Both the position numbers and the translations under genes were made by a program. From positions 3,399,501 to 3,463,500 of the forward strand of contig NZ_CP017476.1 of assembly GCF_001761385.1 (NCBI RefSeq): 64,000 bases of DNA. Reading direction: 5' to 3'. The notes below the pieces were generated by a model. The model saw only the letters and a program-made list of their open reading frames with translations, ran no database searches and was not told the origin of the DNA. This stretch comes from Hydrogenophaga crassostreae (GTDB lineage Bacteria; Pseudomonadota; Gammaproteobacteria; Burkholderiales; Burkholderiaceae_C). Shown here one piece after another: positions 36,418 to 43,863 of the stretch (its first letter is position 1; each line of letters opens with the position of its first letter).

Positions 36418-36462
36418 GGGGGTCACTCCGGTCTTGCGACCGAAGTGGTCCAGTTCAGACCA

Positions 36463-38316
36463 TCAGTGACCGGTTGCGCCACCCGCACCCTTGGGCACGC
36501 GAACCGACTCAACCAGTTCCTGGATATGTCTAGGCACAGGTGCACCCATCTTGCTCACCAGGAAAGCCACAGCAAAGTTGATGATCGCGCCAACGGTTCC
36601 GAAGGCTTCAGGCGAAATGCCGAAGAAGCCGTTCACACCGCCAACCATGTCGACAAAGTCCGTGCCCTTGACGAAGAACAGACCCTTGTGTGCAAACACA
36701 TAGAACAGCGTCACAAACAGGCCAGACAACATGCCAGCGATGGCACCCTTGTCCGACACGGTCTTGCTGAAAATGCCCATCATCAACGCAGGGAAGATGG
36801 TCGAGGCGGCAATACCGAAGGCCAGCGCCACCGTACCAGCCGCAAAGCCGGGTGGGTTCAGACCCAGGTAACCTGCCACGAAAATCGCCACAGCCATCGA
36901 GATCTTGCCGGCCATCAACTCGCCCTTTTCGCTGATGCCAGGATTGATGGCACCTTTGATCAGGTCGTGGGAAATGGCAGAAGAAATGGCCAGCAGCAGA
37001 CCTGCAGCGGTCGACAGCGCAGCGGCAAGACCACCAGCGGCCACCAAGGCAATCACCCAGTTGGGCAACTTGGCGATTTCCGGGTTGGCCAACACGATGA
37101 TGTCGGCGTTCACGGTCAGCTCATTGCCCTTCCAGCCGGCCGCATCGGCCTTGCCTTTGGCAACCTCGTTTTTGCTCTTGTCGTTGTAGTACTGGATGCG
37201 GCCGTCAGCGTTTTTGTCTTCCCACTTCAACAGGCCGGTCTTTTCCCAGCGCTTCATCCAGTCAGGACGCTCTTCGTAGACCAGGCTGGCTTCGGTGGCG
37301 TAAAGATCACCATTGGCTTTCAACACGTCGGGATTGACGCGCAACTGACCAGCAGGACCGGTGGTCAAGCCCACAGCGGAGTTCATGGTGCCGTGCAAGT
37401 TCATTTTGGCCATGGCACCCACAGCAGGAGCGGTGGTATACAGCAAAGCGATGAACACCAGAGCCCAGCCAGCAGATGCGCGGGCATCGGCCACCTTTGG
37501 CACGGTGAAGAAGCGCACGATCACGTGTGGCAGACCGGCGGTACCGATCATCAGCGACACGGTGTAGAAGAACATGTTGAGCAGGCTGCCGTTGGCTGTC
37601 GTGGTGTATTCACTGAAACCCAGTTCGGTCACCACCTGGTCAAGTTTGCTCAGCAGCGACACATCGGTACCTGCCATGTTGGAACCCAGGCCCAGTTGCG
37701 GCAGGAAGTTGCCGGTCAGGTTCAGGGAGATGAAGAACGCAGGCACGAGGTACGCAGCGATCAACACACAGTACTGGGCCACCTGGGTGTAGGTGATGCC
37801 TTTCATGCCGCCGAACACGGCGTACATGAACACGATGGCCATACCGATGTAGATGCCCTGGTCACTGGTGACGCCCAGGAAGCGCGCAAACGTGACGCCC
37901 ACACCAGTCATCTGACCGATGATGTAGGTGAGCGACGCCACCAACAGGCATAACACGCCGACGTTACGGGCGGTCTTCGAATAGAAGCGGTCGCCAATGA
38001 ATTCGGGCACGGTGAACTTGCCGAACTTGCGCAGGTACGGCGCAAGCAACATGGCCAGCAACACGTAACCGCCAGTCCAACCCATCAGGAATACGGCGCC
38101 GCCATAGCCCAGGTTGGCGATAAGGCCAGCCATGGAAATGAACGATGCGGCAGACATCCAGTCAGCGGCCGTGGCCATGCCGTTGGCGATCGGGTGAACC
38201 CCGCCGCCTGCAACATAGAACTCGGATGTGCTGCCTGCACGCGCCCAGAAGGCGATGCCCAGGTAAAGCGCAAAGCTCAACCCGACGAAAATGTAAATAG
38301 TGGTTTGAAGTTCCAT
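36463..38316 (-). CDS. Sodium:solute symporter (VC_2705 subfamily, acetate-like)
   Basis: A 617-residue SSS transporter paralogous to the one at 21-23 kb but with no coiled-coil insertion. Seen: FYVAGGGVHPIANGMATAAD, WMSAASFISMAGLIANLGYG, GKFTVPEFIGDRFYSK and LVAAGGLAAALSTAAGLLLA. An EF-hand-like loop (DKNADGRIQ) sits just before VNADIIVLA, in the same loop as in its paralogue. It is paired with a DUF4212 small subunit 15 bp upstream. Family and context point to small carboxylates such as acetate. It shares a 391-bp control region with the divergent yjcH-actP. Confidence 0.9.
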   Translation of the reverse strand: MELQTTIYIFVGLSFALYLGIAFWARAGSTSEFYVAGGGVHPIANGMATAADWMSAASFISMAGLIANLGYGGAVFLMGWTGGYVLLAMLLAPYLRKFGKFTVPEFIGDRFYSKTARNVGVLCLLVASLTYIIGQMTGVGVTFARFLGVTSDQGIYIGMAIVFMYAVFGGMKGITYTQVAQYCVLIAAYLVPAFFISLNLTGNFLPQLGLGSNMAGTDVSLLSKLDQVVTELGFSEYTTTANGSLLNMFFYTVSLMIGTAGLPHVIVRFFTVPKVADARASAGWALVFIALLYTTAPAVGAMAKMNLHGTMNSAVGLTTGPAGQLRVNPDVLKANGDLYATEASLVYEERPDWMKRWEKTGLLKWEDKNADGRIQYYNDKSKNEVAKGKADAAGWKGNELTVNADIIVLANPEIAKLPNWVIALVAAGGLAAALSTAAGLLLAISSAISHDLIKGAINPGISEKGELMAGKISMAVAIFVAGYLGLNPPGFAAGTVALAFGIAASTIFPALMMGIFSKTVSDKGAIAGMLSGLFVTLFYVFAHKGLFFVKGTDFVDMVGGVNGFFGISPEAFGTVGAIINFAVAFLVSKMGAPVPRHIQELVESVRVPKGAGGATGH

Positions 38317-38331
38317 CTTGGTCTTCCTTGA

Positions 38332-38592
38332 TCAGTCTTCTTGCATGCCGAACTTGCGGTCGATCTTGCCCATCTGGCTGGCGTACCAGAAGATCAGCAC
38401 GATGAACACATAAATGGACCCTTGCTGGGCAAACCAGAACCCCAACGGATAGCCACCGAGATGGAAGCTGTTGAGGGCGTCTGCAAACAGAATGCCTGCG
38501 CCGTAAGAAACCAGGAACCAGATGACCAGCACCTTGGTCAGTAGACCAAGCGTTGCCGACCAATAGGCCTTTGCATTGTTATCAGTTGCCAT
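38332..38592 (-). CDS. DUF4212 symporter small subunit
   Basis: An 86-residue two-helix protein: LTKVLVIWFLVSYGAGILFA and SIYVFIVLIFWYASQMGKID, with AKAYWSATLGLL and YPLGFWFAQQGS between and before, as in DUF4212. ATG 38592 lies nine bases beyond GAGGAG; ATG 38601, three codons earlier, is too close to it. Partner of the symporter gene that follows. Confidence 0.88.
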   Translation of the reverse strand: MATDNNAKAYWSATLGLLTKVLVIWFLVSYGAGILFADALNSFHLGGYPLGFWFAQQGSIYVFIVLIFWYASQMGKIDRKFGMQED

Positions 38593-38983
38593 GAAAGTCA
38601 TCTCCTCATAGTGATTGCGATGTGCCCAGACGGGGGTTGGCCGTCGCGTTGTTCGTGCGAAAAATCGGGCACAACGCACCCGCTCTTGGCACTCCGAAGG
38701 CGACTTTGTTCACGATTCCTTACGTCAAAGTTTCTTAGCCTTCGCTTAAGTCTCATACCGAGGGTAAGTCCTTATAAAACGACCAGAGCACCCGAAAAAC
38801 TTCGTTGTTTTCATAGACGGAATACCGGGTTTTCAGGGGTGGAAGTGGATCGACTTTTCACTTAAGGAACCTTAAATAACAGTTGTGTTTTCAGCACCCC
38901 CTTTCGAGCGGCCAGATTTGGTCAGAGATCGGTAAGAACGGCTTCCGAAACTGCCCTGGTCTCAACCCATCAAAGGAGCTGCC
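38593..38983. other. 391-bp divergent control region
   Basis: Between the DUF4212/symporter pair and yjcH-actP. It is AT-richer than its surroundings and without any convincing open frame. It must hold two promoters. Near 38680-38860 there are CTTAAG and TTAAATAA-like stretches and an A-rich centre suitable for regulator or CRP/IHF binding, but I could not assign a site. GGAG precedes the yjcH ATG. Confidence 0.6.
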
Positions 38984-39292
38984 ATGGAAGACGAACTGGT
39001 CCAGAAAATACTGAAAAACCCCAAGTACCACGAACTGAAAAGCAAGCGCTCGCGCTTCGGTTGGTGGCTCACTTTGGCCATGATGGTCGTGTACTACGGC
39101 TTCATCACCCTTGTGGCTTTTGACAAAGCCTTGCTTGCCACACCGCTGGGCGCTGGCGTCATGACACTGGGTATTCCCGTGGGCTTTGGCGTCATCGTGT
39201 TCACCATCGTCATCACGGCCATTTACGTGAAACGCGCCAACACCGAGTTCGATGAACTCTCCAACGAAGTCACCAAGGCGGCGTACAAATGA
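38984..39292 (+). CDS. yjcH: DUF485 membrane protein (YjcH)
   Basis: 102 residues with the DUF485 pattern: KNPKYHELKSKRSRFGW, then helices LTLAMMVVYYGFITLVAF and GIPVGFGVIVFTIVITAIYV, and the tail RANTEFDELSNEV. It is the standard small partner of ActP. Its TGA overlaps the ATG of actP (ATGA), so translation is coupled. Confidence 0.93.
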   Translation: MEDELVQKILKNPKYHELKSKRSRFGWWLTLAMMVVYYGFITLVAFDKALLATPLGAGVMTLGIPVGFGVIVFTIVITAIYVKRANTEFDELSNEVTKAAYK

Positions 39293-41100
39293 ACCAACCG
39301 TTTATGCGCCGCGCCCTGACGCTGCTGGCACTTTTTGGAACCTCCGCCGCGGTCTGGGCGGCAGGCGCCGACCTCGGTCAAGCCGAAAAACAGGCGACCA
39401 ACTGGACCGCCATCTCCATGTTTGCCGGCTTCGTGCTGTTCACCTTGTTCATCACCAAATGGGCGGCAGCCAAGACCAAATCTGCCTCCGATTTCTACAC
39501 CGCCGGCGGCGGCATCACCGGCTTCCAGAACGGTCTGGCCATCGCTGGCGACTACATGTCGGCCGCATCGTTTCTGGGCATTTCTGCGGCCGTGATGGCC
39601 AGCGGATTTGACGGCCTGATCTACTCCATCGGCTTCCTCGTCGGCTGGCCGGTCATCACCTTCCTGATGGCCGAGCGTTTGCGCAACCTGGGCAAGTTCA
39701 CGTTTGCCGACGTGGCCGCGTTTCGATTTGACCAGACGCCGGTCCGCATTTTCGCGGCCTCCGGCACGTTGGTGGTGGTCGCGTTCTACCTGATCGCCCA
39801 GATGGTGGGCGCCGGTCAGCTGATCAAGCTGCTCTTCGGCCTGGACTACTACATCGCTGTGATCATCGTGGGTGCGCTGATGATGGTCTACGTGCTGTTC
39901 GGCGGCATGACCGCCACCACCTGGGTCCAGATCATCAAGGCCTGTTTGTTGCTTGCCGGTGCTTCGTTCATGGCTTTCATGGTGTTGTGGCACTTCGGGT
40001 TCAGCCCAGAGGCGATGTTTGCCAAAGCGGTAGAGATCAAGGCCCAGCTGGGAGGCGCGGCCAAAGACGCTGCGGTGGCTGCAGCCACCGCAGCCAGCGC
40101 GGCGGCGGCCGATCCCGACGCTGTTGCCAAGGCGGCTACCGATCTGACCACCGCCAATGCGATGCCCGACGCCGCCAAGGCCGGCATTTCGATCATGGGC
40201 CCTGGCAACTTCGTGAAAGACCCCATCTCTGCCATCAGCTTCGGCATGGCGCTGATGTTCGGTACAGCCGGTTTGCCACACATCCTGATGCGCTTCTTTA
40301 CCGTGCCCAGCGCCAAGGAAGCCCGAAAATCCGTCATGTGGGCCACCGGCTGGATCGGCTATTTCTATCTGCTGACCTTCATCATCGGGTTCGGCGCCAT
40401 CACCTTCGTGTTGACCAACCCCGGTTTCCTGGATGCCAAGGGTGGCCTGATCGGTGGCAACAACATGGCGGCGGTGCACCTGGCCAACGCCGTGGGCGGC
40501 AACGTGTTCCTCGGCTTCATATCGGCTGTGGCCTTTGCCACCATTCTTGCGGTGGTGGCAGGCTTGACGCTGTCGGGGGCGTCTGCCGTGTCGCACGACA
40601 TCTACGCCACCGTGATGAAAAAGGGCAAGGCCGATTCGGCATCCGAACTTCGCGTGTCGAAGATCACCACGATCTGCCTCGGTATCGTGGCTGTGGTGCT
40701 GGGCATCGCCTTTGAGAAGCAGAACATCGCCTTCATGGTGTCGCTGGCCTTCGCCATCGCAGCTTCAGCGAACTTCCCTGTGCTGTTCATGAGCGTGCTG
40801 TGGAAAGACTGCACCACCAGGGGTGCGGTGATTGGTGGGTTCCTGGGCCTGATCTCATCCGTGGCGCTGACCATCGTGTCGCCTTCGGTCTGGGAAGCGA
40901 CATTGGGTCACCCCAAAGGCTCGGCCTGGTTCCCTTACACCTCGCCCGCCCTGTTCTCCATGACCATTGGCTTTGTGGGCATCTGGCTTTTCTCCATTCT
41001 GGACAACAGCGCCCGCGCGAAGATCGACCGTGCTGGCTTCATCGCGCAGCAGGTGCGCTCAGAGACCGGTATCGGTGCCTCCGGCGCTTCAGGCCACTGA
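39289..41100 (+). CDS. actP: Cation/acetate symporter ActP
   Basis: A 603-residue SSS-family acetate permease. It starts with a possible signal-like helix ALTLLALFGTSAAVWAAGAD as in ActP, then DFYTAGGGITGFQNGLAIAGD, YMSAASFLGISAAVMASGFD, GKFTFADVAAFR and LAVVAGLTLSGASAVSHDIY. A cytoplasmic/periplasmic Ala-rich segment (DAAVAAATAASAAAADPDA) near residue 265 is longer than in E. coli ActP. It works with the YjcH-like protein upstream. A strong terminator follows. Confidence 0.94.
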   Translation: MNQPFMRRALTLLALFGTSAAVWAAGADLGQAEKQATNWTAISMFAGFVLFTLFITKWAAAKTKSASDFYTAGGGITGFQNGLAIAGDYMSAASFLGISAAVMASGFDGLIYSIGFLVGWPVITFLMAERLRNLGKFTFADVAAFRFDQTPVRIFAASGTLVVVAFYLIAQMVGAGQLIKLLFGLDYYIAVIIVGALMMVYVLFGGMTATTWVQIIKACLLLAGASFMAFMVLWHFGFSPEAMFAKAVEIKAQLGGAAKDAAVAAATAASAAAADPDAVAKAATDLTTANAMPDAAKAGISIMGPGNFVKDPISAISFGMALMFGTAGLPHILMRFFTVPSAKEARKSVMWATGWIGYFYLLTFIIGFGAITFVLTNPGFLDAKGGLIGGNNMAAVHLANAVGGNVFLGFISAVAFATILAVVAGLTLSGASAVSHDIYATVMKKGKADSASELRVSKITTICLGIVAVVLGIAFEKQNIAFMVSLAFAIAASANFPVLFMSVLWKDCTTRGAVIGGFLGLISSVALTIVSPSVWEATLGHPKGSAWFPYTSPALFSMTIGFVGIWLFSILDNSARAKIDRAGFIAQQVRSETGIGASGASGH

Positions 41101-41135
41101 TCCAGATGCCCAGCCGGGCTTCCCGGCTGGCTGCG

Positions 41136-41172
41136 AAAAAGGCCGCCCGAATACACGGGCGGCCTTTTTTTT
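41136..41172. terminator. Terminator between actP and ahpF
   Basis: Stem AAGGCCGCCCG / CGGGCGGCCTT with an A run before and eight T after, so it can end both the actP and the ahpF transcripts. Confidence 0.92.
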
Positions 41173-41189
41173 GATGATGGCGTGCTGCG

Positions 41190-42770
41190 TCAGGCGTCTA
41201 CGGCATCCAAAACCACGGGCTGGCGGATCAAGTAGTCGAACGCGCTCAGTGCGGCCTTGGAACCATCACCGGCGGCGATCACGATTTGCTTGTAGGGAAC
41301 CGTGGTGCAGTCACCCGCAGCGAACACCCCAGGCACGTTGGTGTGGCCCTTCGCATCGATTTCGATCTCGCCAAAACGGCTCAGATTCACATCACCTTTC
41401 AACCACTCGGTGTTGGGCACCAGACCGATCTGCACGAACACGCCTTCCAGCTCCACCAGTGTTTCCACGCCACTCACGCGGTCCTTGTAGCGCAGGCCGT
41501 TGACCTTGCCATCGGTGCCGGTGATCTCGGTGGTCTGGGCGTTCACATGGATGGTGACATTCGGCAGGCTCTTGAGCTTGCTGACCAGCACCGCATCGGC
41601 TTTGAGCGCGTCGGCGAATTCCACCAGCGTCACATGGGCCACGAGGCCGGCCAGGTCGATGGCTGCTTCCACGCCCGAGTTGCCGCCGCCGATCACCGAT
41701 ACGCGCTTTCCCTTGAACAGCGGGCCATCGCAATGCGGGCAGTAGGCCACGCCCTTGTTCTTGTATTCCTGCTCGCCGGGCACGTTGACGTTCCGCCAGC
41801 GCGCGCCGGTGGACAGGATCACGGTCTTGCTCTTGAGCGTGCCGCCGTTGGCCAGTTGCACCTCGATCAGGCCACCAGGTTCGCTGGCCGGAAGCAGCTT
41901 GTCGGCGCGCTGCAGGTTCATGATGTCCACGTCGTAGTGGCGCACCTGCGCTTCCAGCGCCGCGGCAAACTTGGGACCGTCGGTTTCCAGCACGCTGATG
42001 TAGTTCTCGATCGCCATCGTGTCGTTGACCTGGCCACCAAAACGCTCGGCCGCCACGCCGACCCGGATGCCTTTGCGCGCCGCGTACACCGCAGCTGCCG
42101 CACCGGCCGGGCCACCGCCGACGATCAACACATCGAACGGGTCTTTCTCGTTGAGCCTGGCGGCCTCGCGCTCGTCGGACTTCACGTCCAGCTTGGCCAC
42201 GATCTCTTCGAGCAACATGCGGCCCGAACCAAACACCTCGCCGTTGCGGTACATCAGCGGCACGGCCAGCACCTGGCGGCGCTCGACCTCTTCCTGGAAC
42301 AGGCCGCCGTCGATCACCACGGTCTGGATGTTGGGGTTCACGATCGCCATCAGGCTGGCGGCCTGAACCACATCAGGGCAGTTGTGGCACGACAGGCTCA
42401 TGTAGACCTCGAAGCGGTGCTCGCCTTCCAGTGCCTTGATCTGCTCGATCACTTCCGGCTCGACCTTGGGCGGATGACCGCCGGTCCACAGCAAGGCCAG
42501 CACCAGCGAAGTGAACTCGTGGCCCAGCGGGATCGCCGCAAAACGCACGCCTGAGGTTTCGCCTTCCTTGGCAATCACAAACGAAGGCTTGCGGGCGTCG
42601 GATCCCGATTCGTCAAAACTCACCTTGTCAGACAAGGCCGCGATCTCACCCAGCAGTTCGCGCATCTCGCCCGCCTTGGCGCTGTCATCCAGCGAAGCAA
42701 TCAACCGGATGGGCTGGCGCAGCATGGCCAGATAAGAAGACAACTGGGAAGTGAGGGTCGAGTCAAGCAT
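41190..42770 (-). CDS. ahpF: Alkyl hydroperoxide reductase subunit F
   Basis: A 526-residue FAD/NAD(P)H disulphide reductase that re-reduces AhpC. The N-terminal tandem thioredoxin-like domain has its own dithiol CHNCPD. FAD-binding GGGPAGAAAAVYAARKGIRV follows. The second active dithiol is CPHCDGPLFKGK, with NAD-site GGGNSGVEAAIDLAG, and it ends with GVFAAGDCTTVPYKQI. Start ATG 42770 yields MLDSTLTSQLSSYL, the usual N-terminus. The ahpC gene lies 242 bp upstream in the same direction, with a repeat copy in the gap. Confidence 0.96.
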   Translation of the reverse strand: MLDSTLTSQLSSYLAMLRQPIRLIASLDDSAKAGEMRELLGEIAALSDKVSFDESGSDARKPSFVIAKEGETSGVRFAAIPLGHEFTSLVLALLWTGGHPPKVEPEVIEQIKALEGEHRFEVYMSLSCHNCPDVVQAASLMAIVNPNIQTVVIDGGLFQEEVERRQVLAVPLMYRNGEVFGSGRMLLEEIVAKLDVKSDEREAARLNEKDPFDVLIVGGGPAGAAAAVYAARKGIRVGVAAERFGGQVNDTMAIENYISVLETDGPKFAAALEAQVRHYDVDIMNLQRADKLLPASEPGGLIEVQLANGGTLKSKTVILSTGARWRNVNVPGEQEYKNKGVAYCPHCDGPLFKGKRVSVIGGGNSGVEAAIDLAGLVAHVTLVEFADALKADAVLVSKLKSLPNVTIHVNAQTTEITGTDGKVNGLRYKDRVSGVETLVELEGVFVQIGLVPNTEWLKGDVNLSRFGEIEIDAKGHTNVPGVFAAGDCTTVPYKQIVIAAGDGSKAALSAFDYLIRQPVVLDAVDA

Positions 42771-42956
42771 GGTGAACTCCTTCAACAAAAATCAAAAATG
42801 GGCGCACTGAGCCAGTGCCGCTGGTGCATGGGCCTGAAAACCAAGCCCATGGGTCCGCGGTACGAGAATCAAGAAAAAAAGAATCGGCATTGCCAACCTC
42901 TCAGATCAACGAGAGGCCGTTCACCGGGAACGCCGCAGATCTGGCTCTGCCAGTCC

Positions 42957-43010
42957 GCCAGCGTTGCCCCCTTGAGGGGGTGACGCGCCGCAGGCGCGGC
43001 GCGGGGGTGG
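42957..43010 (+). repeat. Dispersed repeat between ahpC and ahpF
   Basis: CCCCCTTGAGGGGG hairpin followed by GACGCGCCGCAGGCGCGGCGCGGGGG. It could reduce read-through from ahpC to ahpF, giving the peroxidase in excess over the reductase. Confidence 0.75.
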
Positions 43011-43012
43011 AC

Positions 43013-43594
43013 TTAAATTTTCCCGACCAAGTCCAGCGAAGGCGTCAGGGTCTTCTCGCCTTCGTTCCACTTGGCTGGGCAGACCTGACCCGGGTTCTTG
43101 GCCACGTACTGGGCAGCTTTCAGCTTGCGCAGGGTTTCCTTGACATCGCGGGCGATGGCGTTGTCGTGCACTTCCATCGTCTTGATTTCGCCTTCGGGGT
43201 TGATGATGAAGGTGCCGCGCAGCGCCAGGCCTTCTTCTTCGATGTGCACGCCGAAGCCGCGGGTCAATTGGTGGGTTGGGTCACCGATCATGGGGAACTT
43301 GGCCTTGCCCACAGCAGGCGAGGTCTCGTGCCACACCTTGTGCGAGAAATGGGTGTCGGTGGTCACGATGTAGACCTCGGCACCGGCTTTCTGGAATTCG
43401 GCGTAGTTGTCGGCCGCGTCTTCAACTTCGGTGGGGCAGTTGAAGGTGAAAGCAGCGGGCATGAAGATCAGGACCGACCACTTGCCTTGCAAGTCCTTTT
43501 CGGACACTTCTATGAACTTGCCTTGCTGAAATGCCTGGGCCTTGAAGGGCTGAACCTTGGTATTGATGAGGGAGAGAGCGTTGATCATGGACAT
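43013..43594 (-). CDS. ahpC: Alkyl hydroperoxide reductase subunit C (2-Cys peroxiredoxin)
   Basis: A 193-residue peroxiredoxin detoxifying H2O2, organic peroxides and peroxynitrite. The peroxidatic cysteine lies in FMPAAFTFNCPTEVEDAA, the resolving cysteine in NPGQVCPAKWNEG. It has the AhpC1 GATF-like segment DPTHQLTRGFGVHIEEEGLA. Two starts are possible: ATG 43594 or ATG 43588 (better spaced from AAGGAAG). OxyR-like half sites lie upstream. Confidence 0.96.
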   Translation of the reverse strand: MSMINALSLINTKVQPFKAQAFQQGKFIEVSEKDLQGKWSVLIFMPAAFTFNCPTEVEDAADNYAEFQKAGAEVYIVTTDTHFSHKVWHETSPAVGKAKFPMIGDPTHQLTRGFGVHIEEEGLALRGTFIINPEGEIKTMEVHDNAIARDVKETLRKLKAAQYVAKNPGQVCPAKWNEGEKTLTPSLDLVGKI

Positions 43595-43668
43595 GGTCTT
43601 CCTTTATGGGTTTGATTGAGGTTGATAGAAGCTTGTGCCATGCGTTTCGCATCGCAACAGCCTGAATG

Positions 43669-43731
43669 ATAGCGCAAAACTATCAATTATCGGCATTGAT
43701 AGTCCCTATCTGGTCGATAGCTTTTGCTGCA
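43669..43731 (-). promoter_or_regulatory. Candidate OxyR binding region upstream of ahpC
   Basis: ATAG-N7-CTAT at 43669-43683, and a second CTAT-N7-ATAG at 43706-43720. OxyR contacts four ATAG/CTAT-type elements spaced by seven bases. Here there are two half-matches that are not in perfect register, so binding is likely but the exact frame is unsure. Confidence 0.55.
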
Positions 43732-43763
43732 ACGCACCACATGGTGTTGGTTCTTTGCGACGC

Positions 43764-43788
43764 TGTTGCGAATCATTCGTATTTAGAT
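43764..43788 (+). promoter_or_regulatory. Candidate Fur box upstream of the TonB receptor
   Basis: TTGCGAATCATTCGTATT is close to the beta-/gammaproteobacterial Fur site (inverted GCGAAT/ATTCGT arms). It lies about 80 bp before the receptor ATG, fitting iron repression of the whole operon. Confidence 0.65.
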
Positions 43789-43863
43789 TAACATACCGGC
43801 TTCAGCCAGCCACGGTGTTCCGACATTGAAGCCAGCCAACAACGTCCCAGAGATGAGCTGTCC

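Noticed and set aside
38686..38702. Sigma-54-like GG-N10-GC motif in the yjcH-actP control region
   Set aside because: The -12 element is AGGC instead of TTGC, it is about 280 bp from yjcH, and no sigma-54 activator is nearby.
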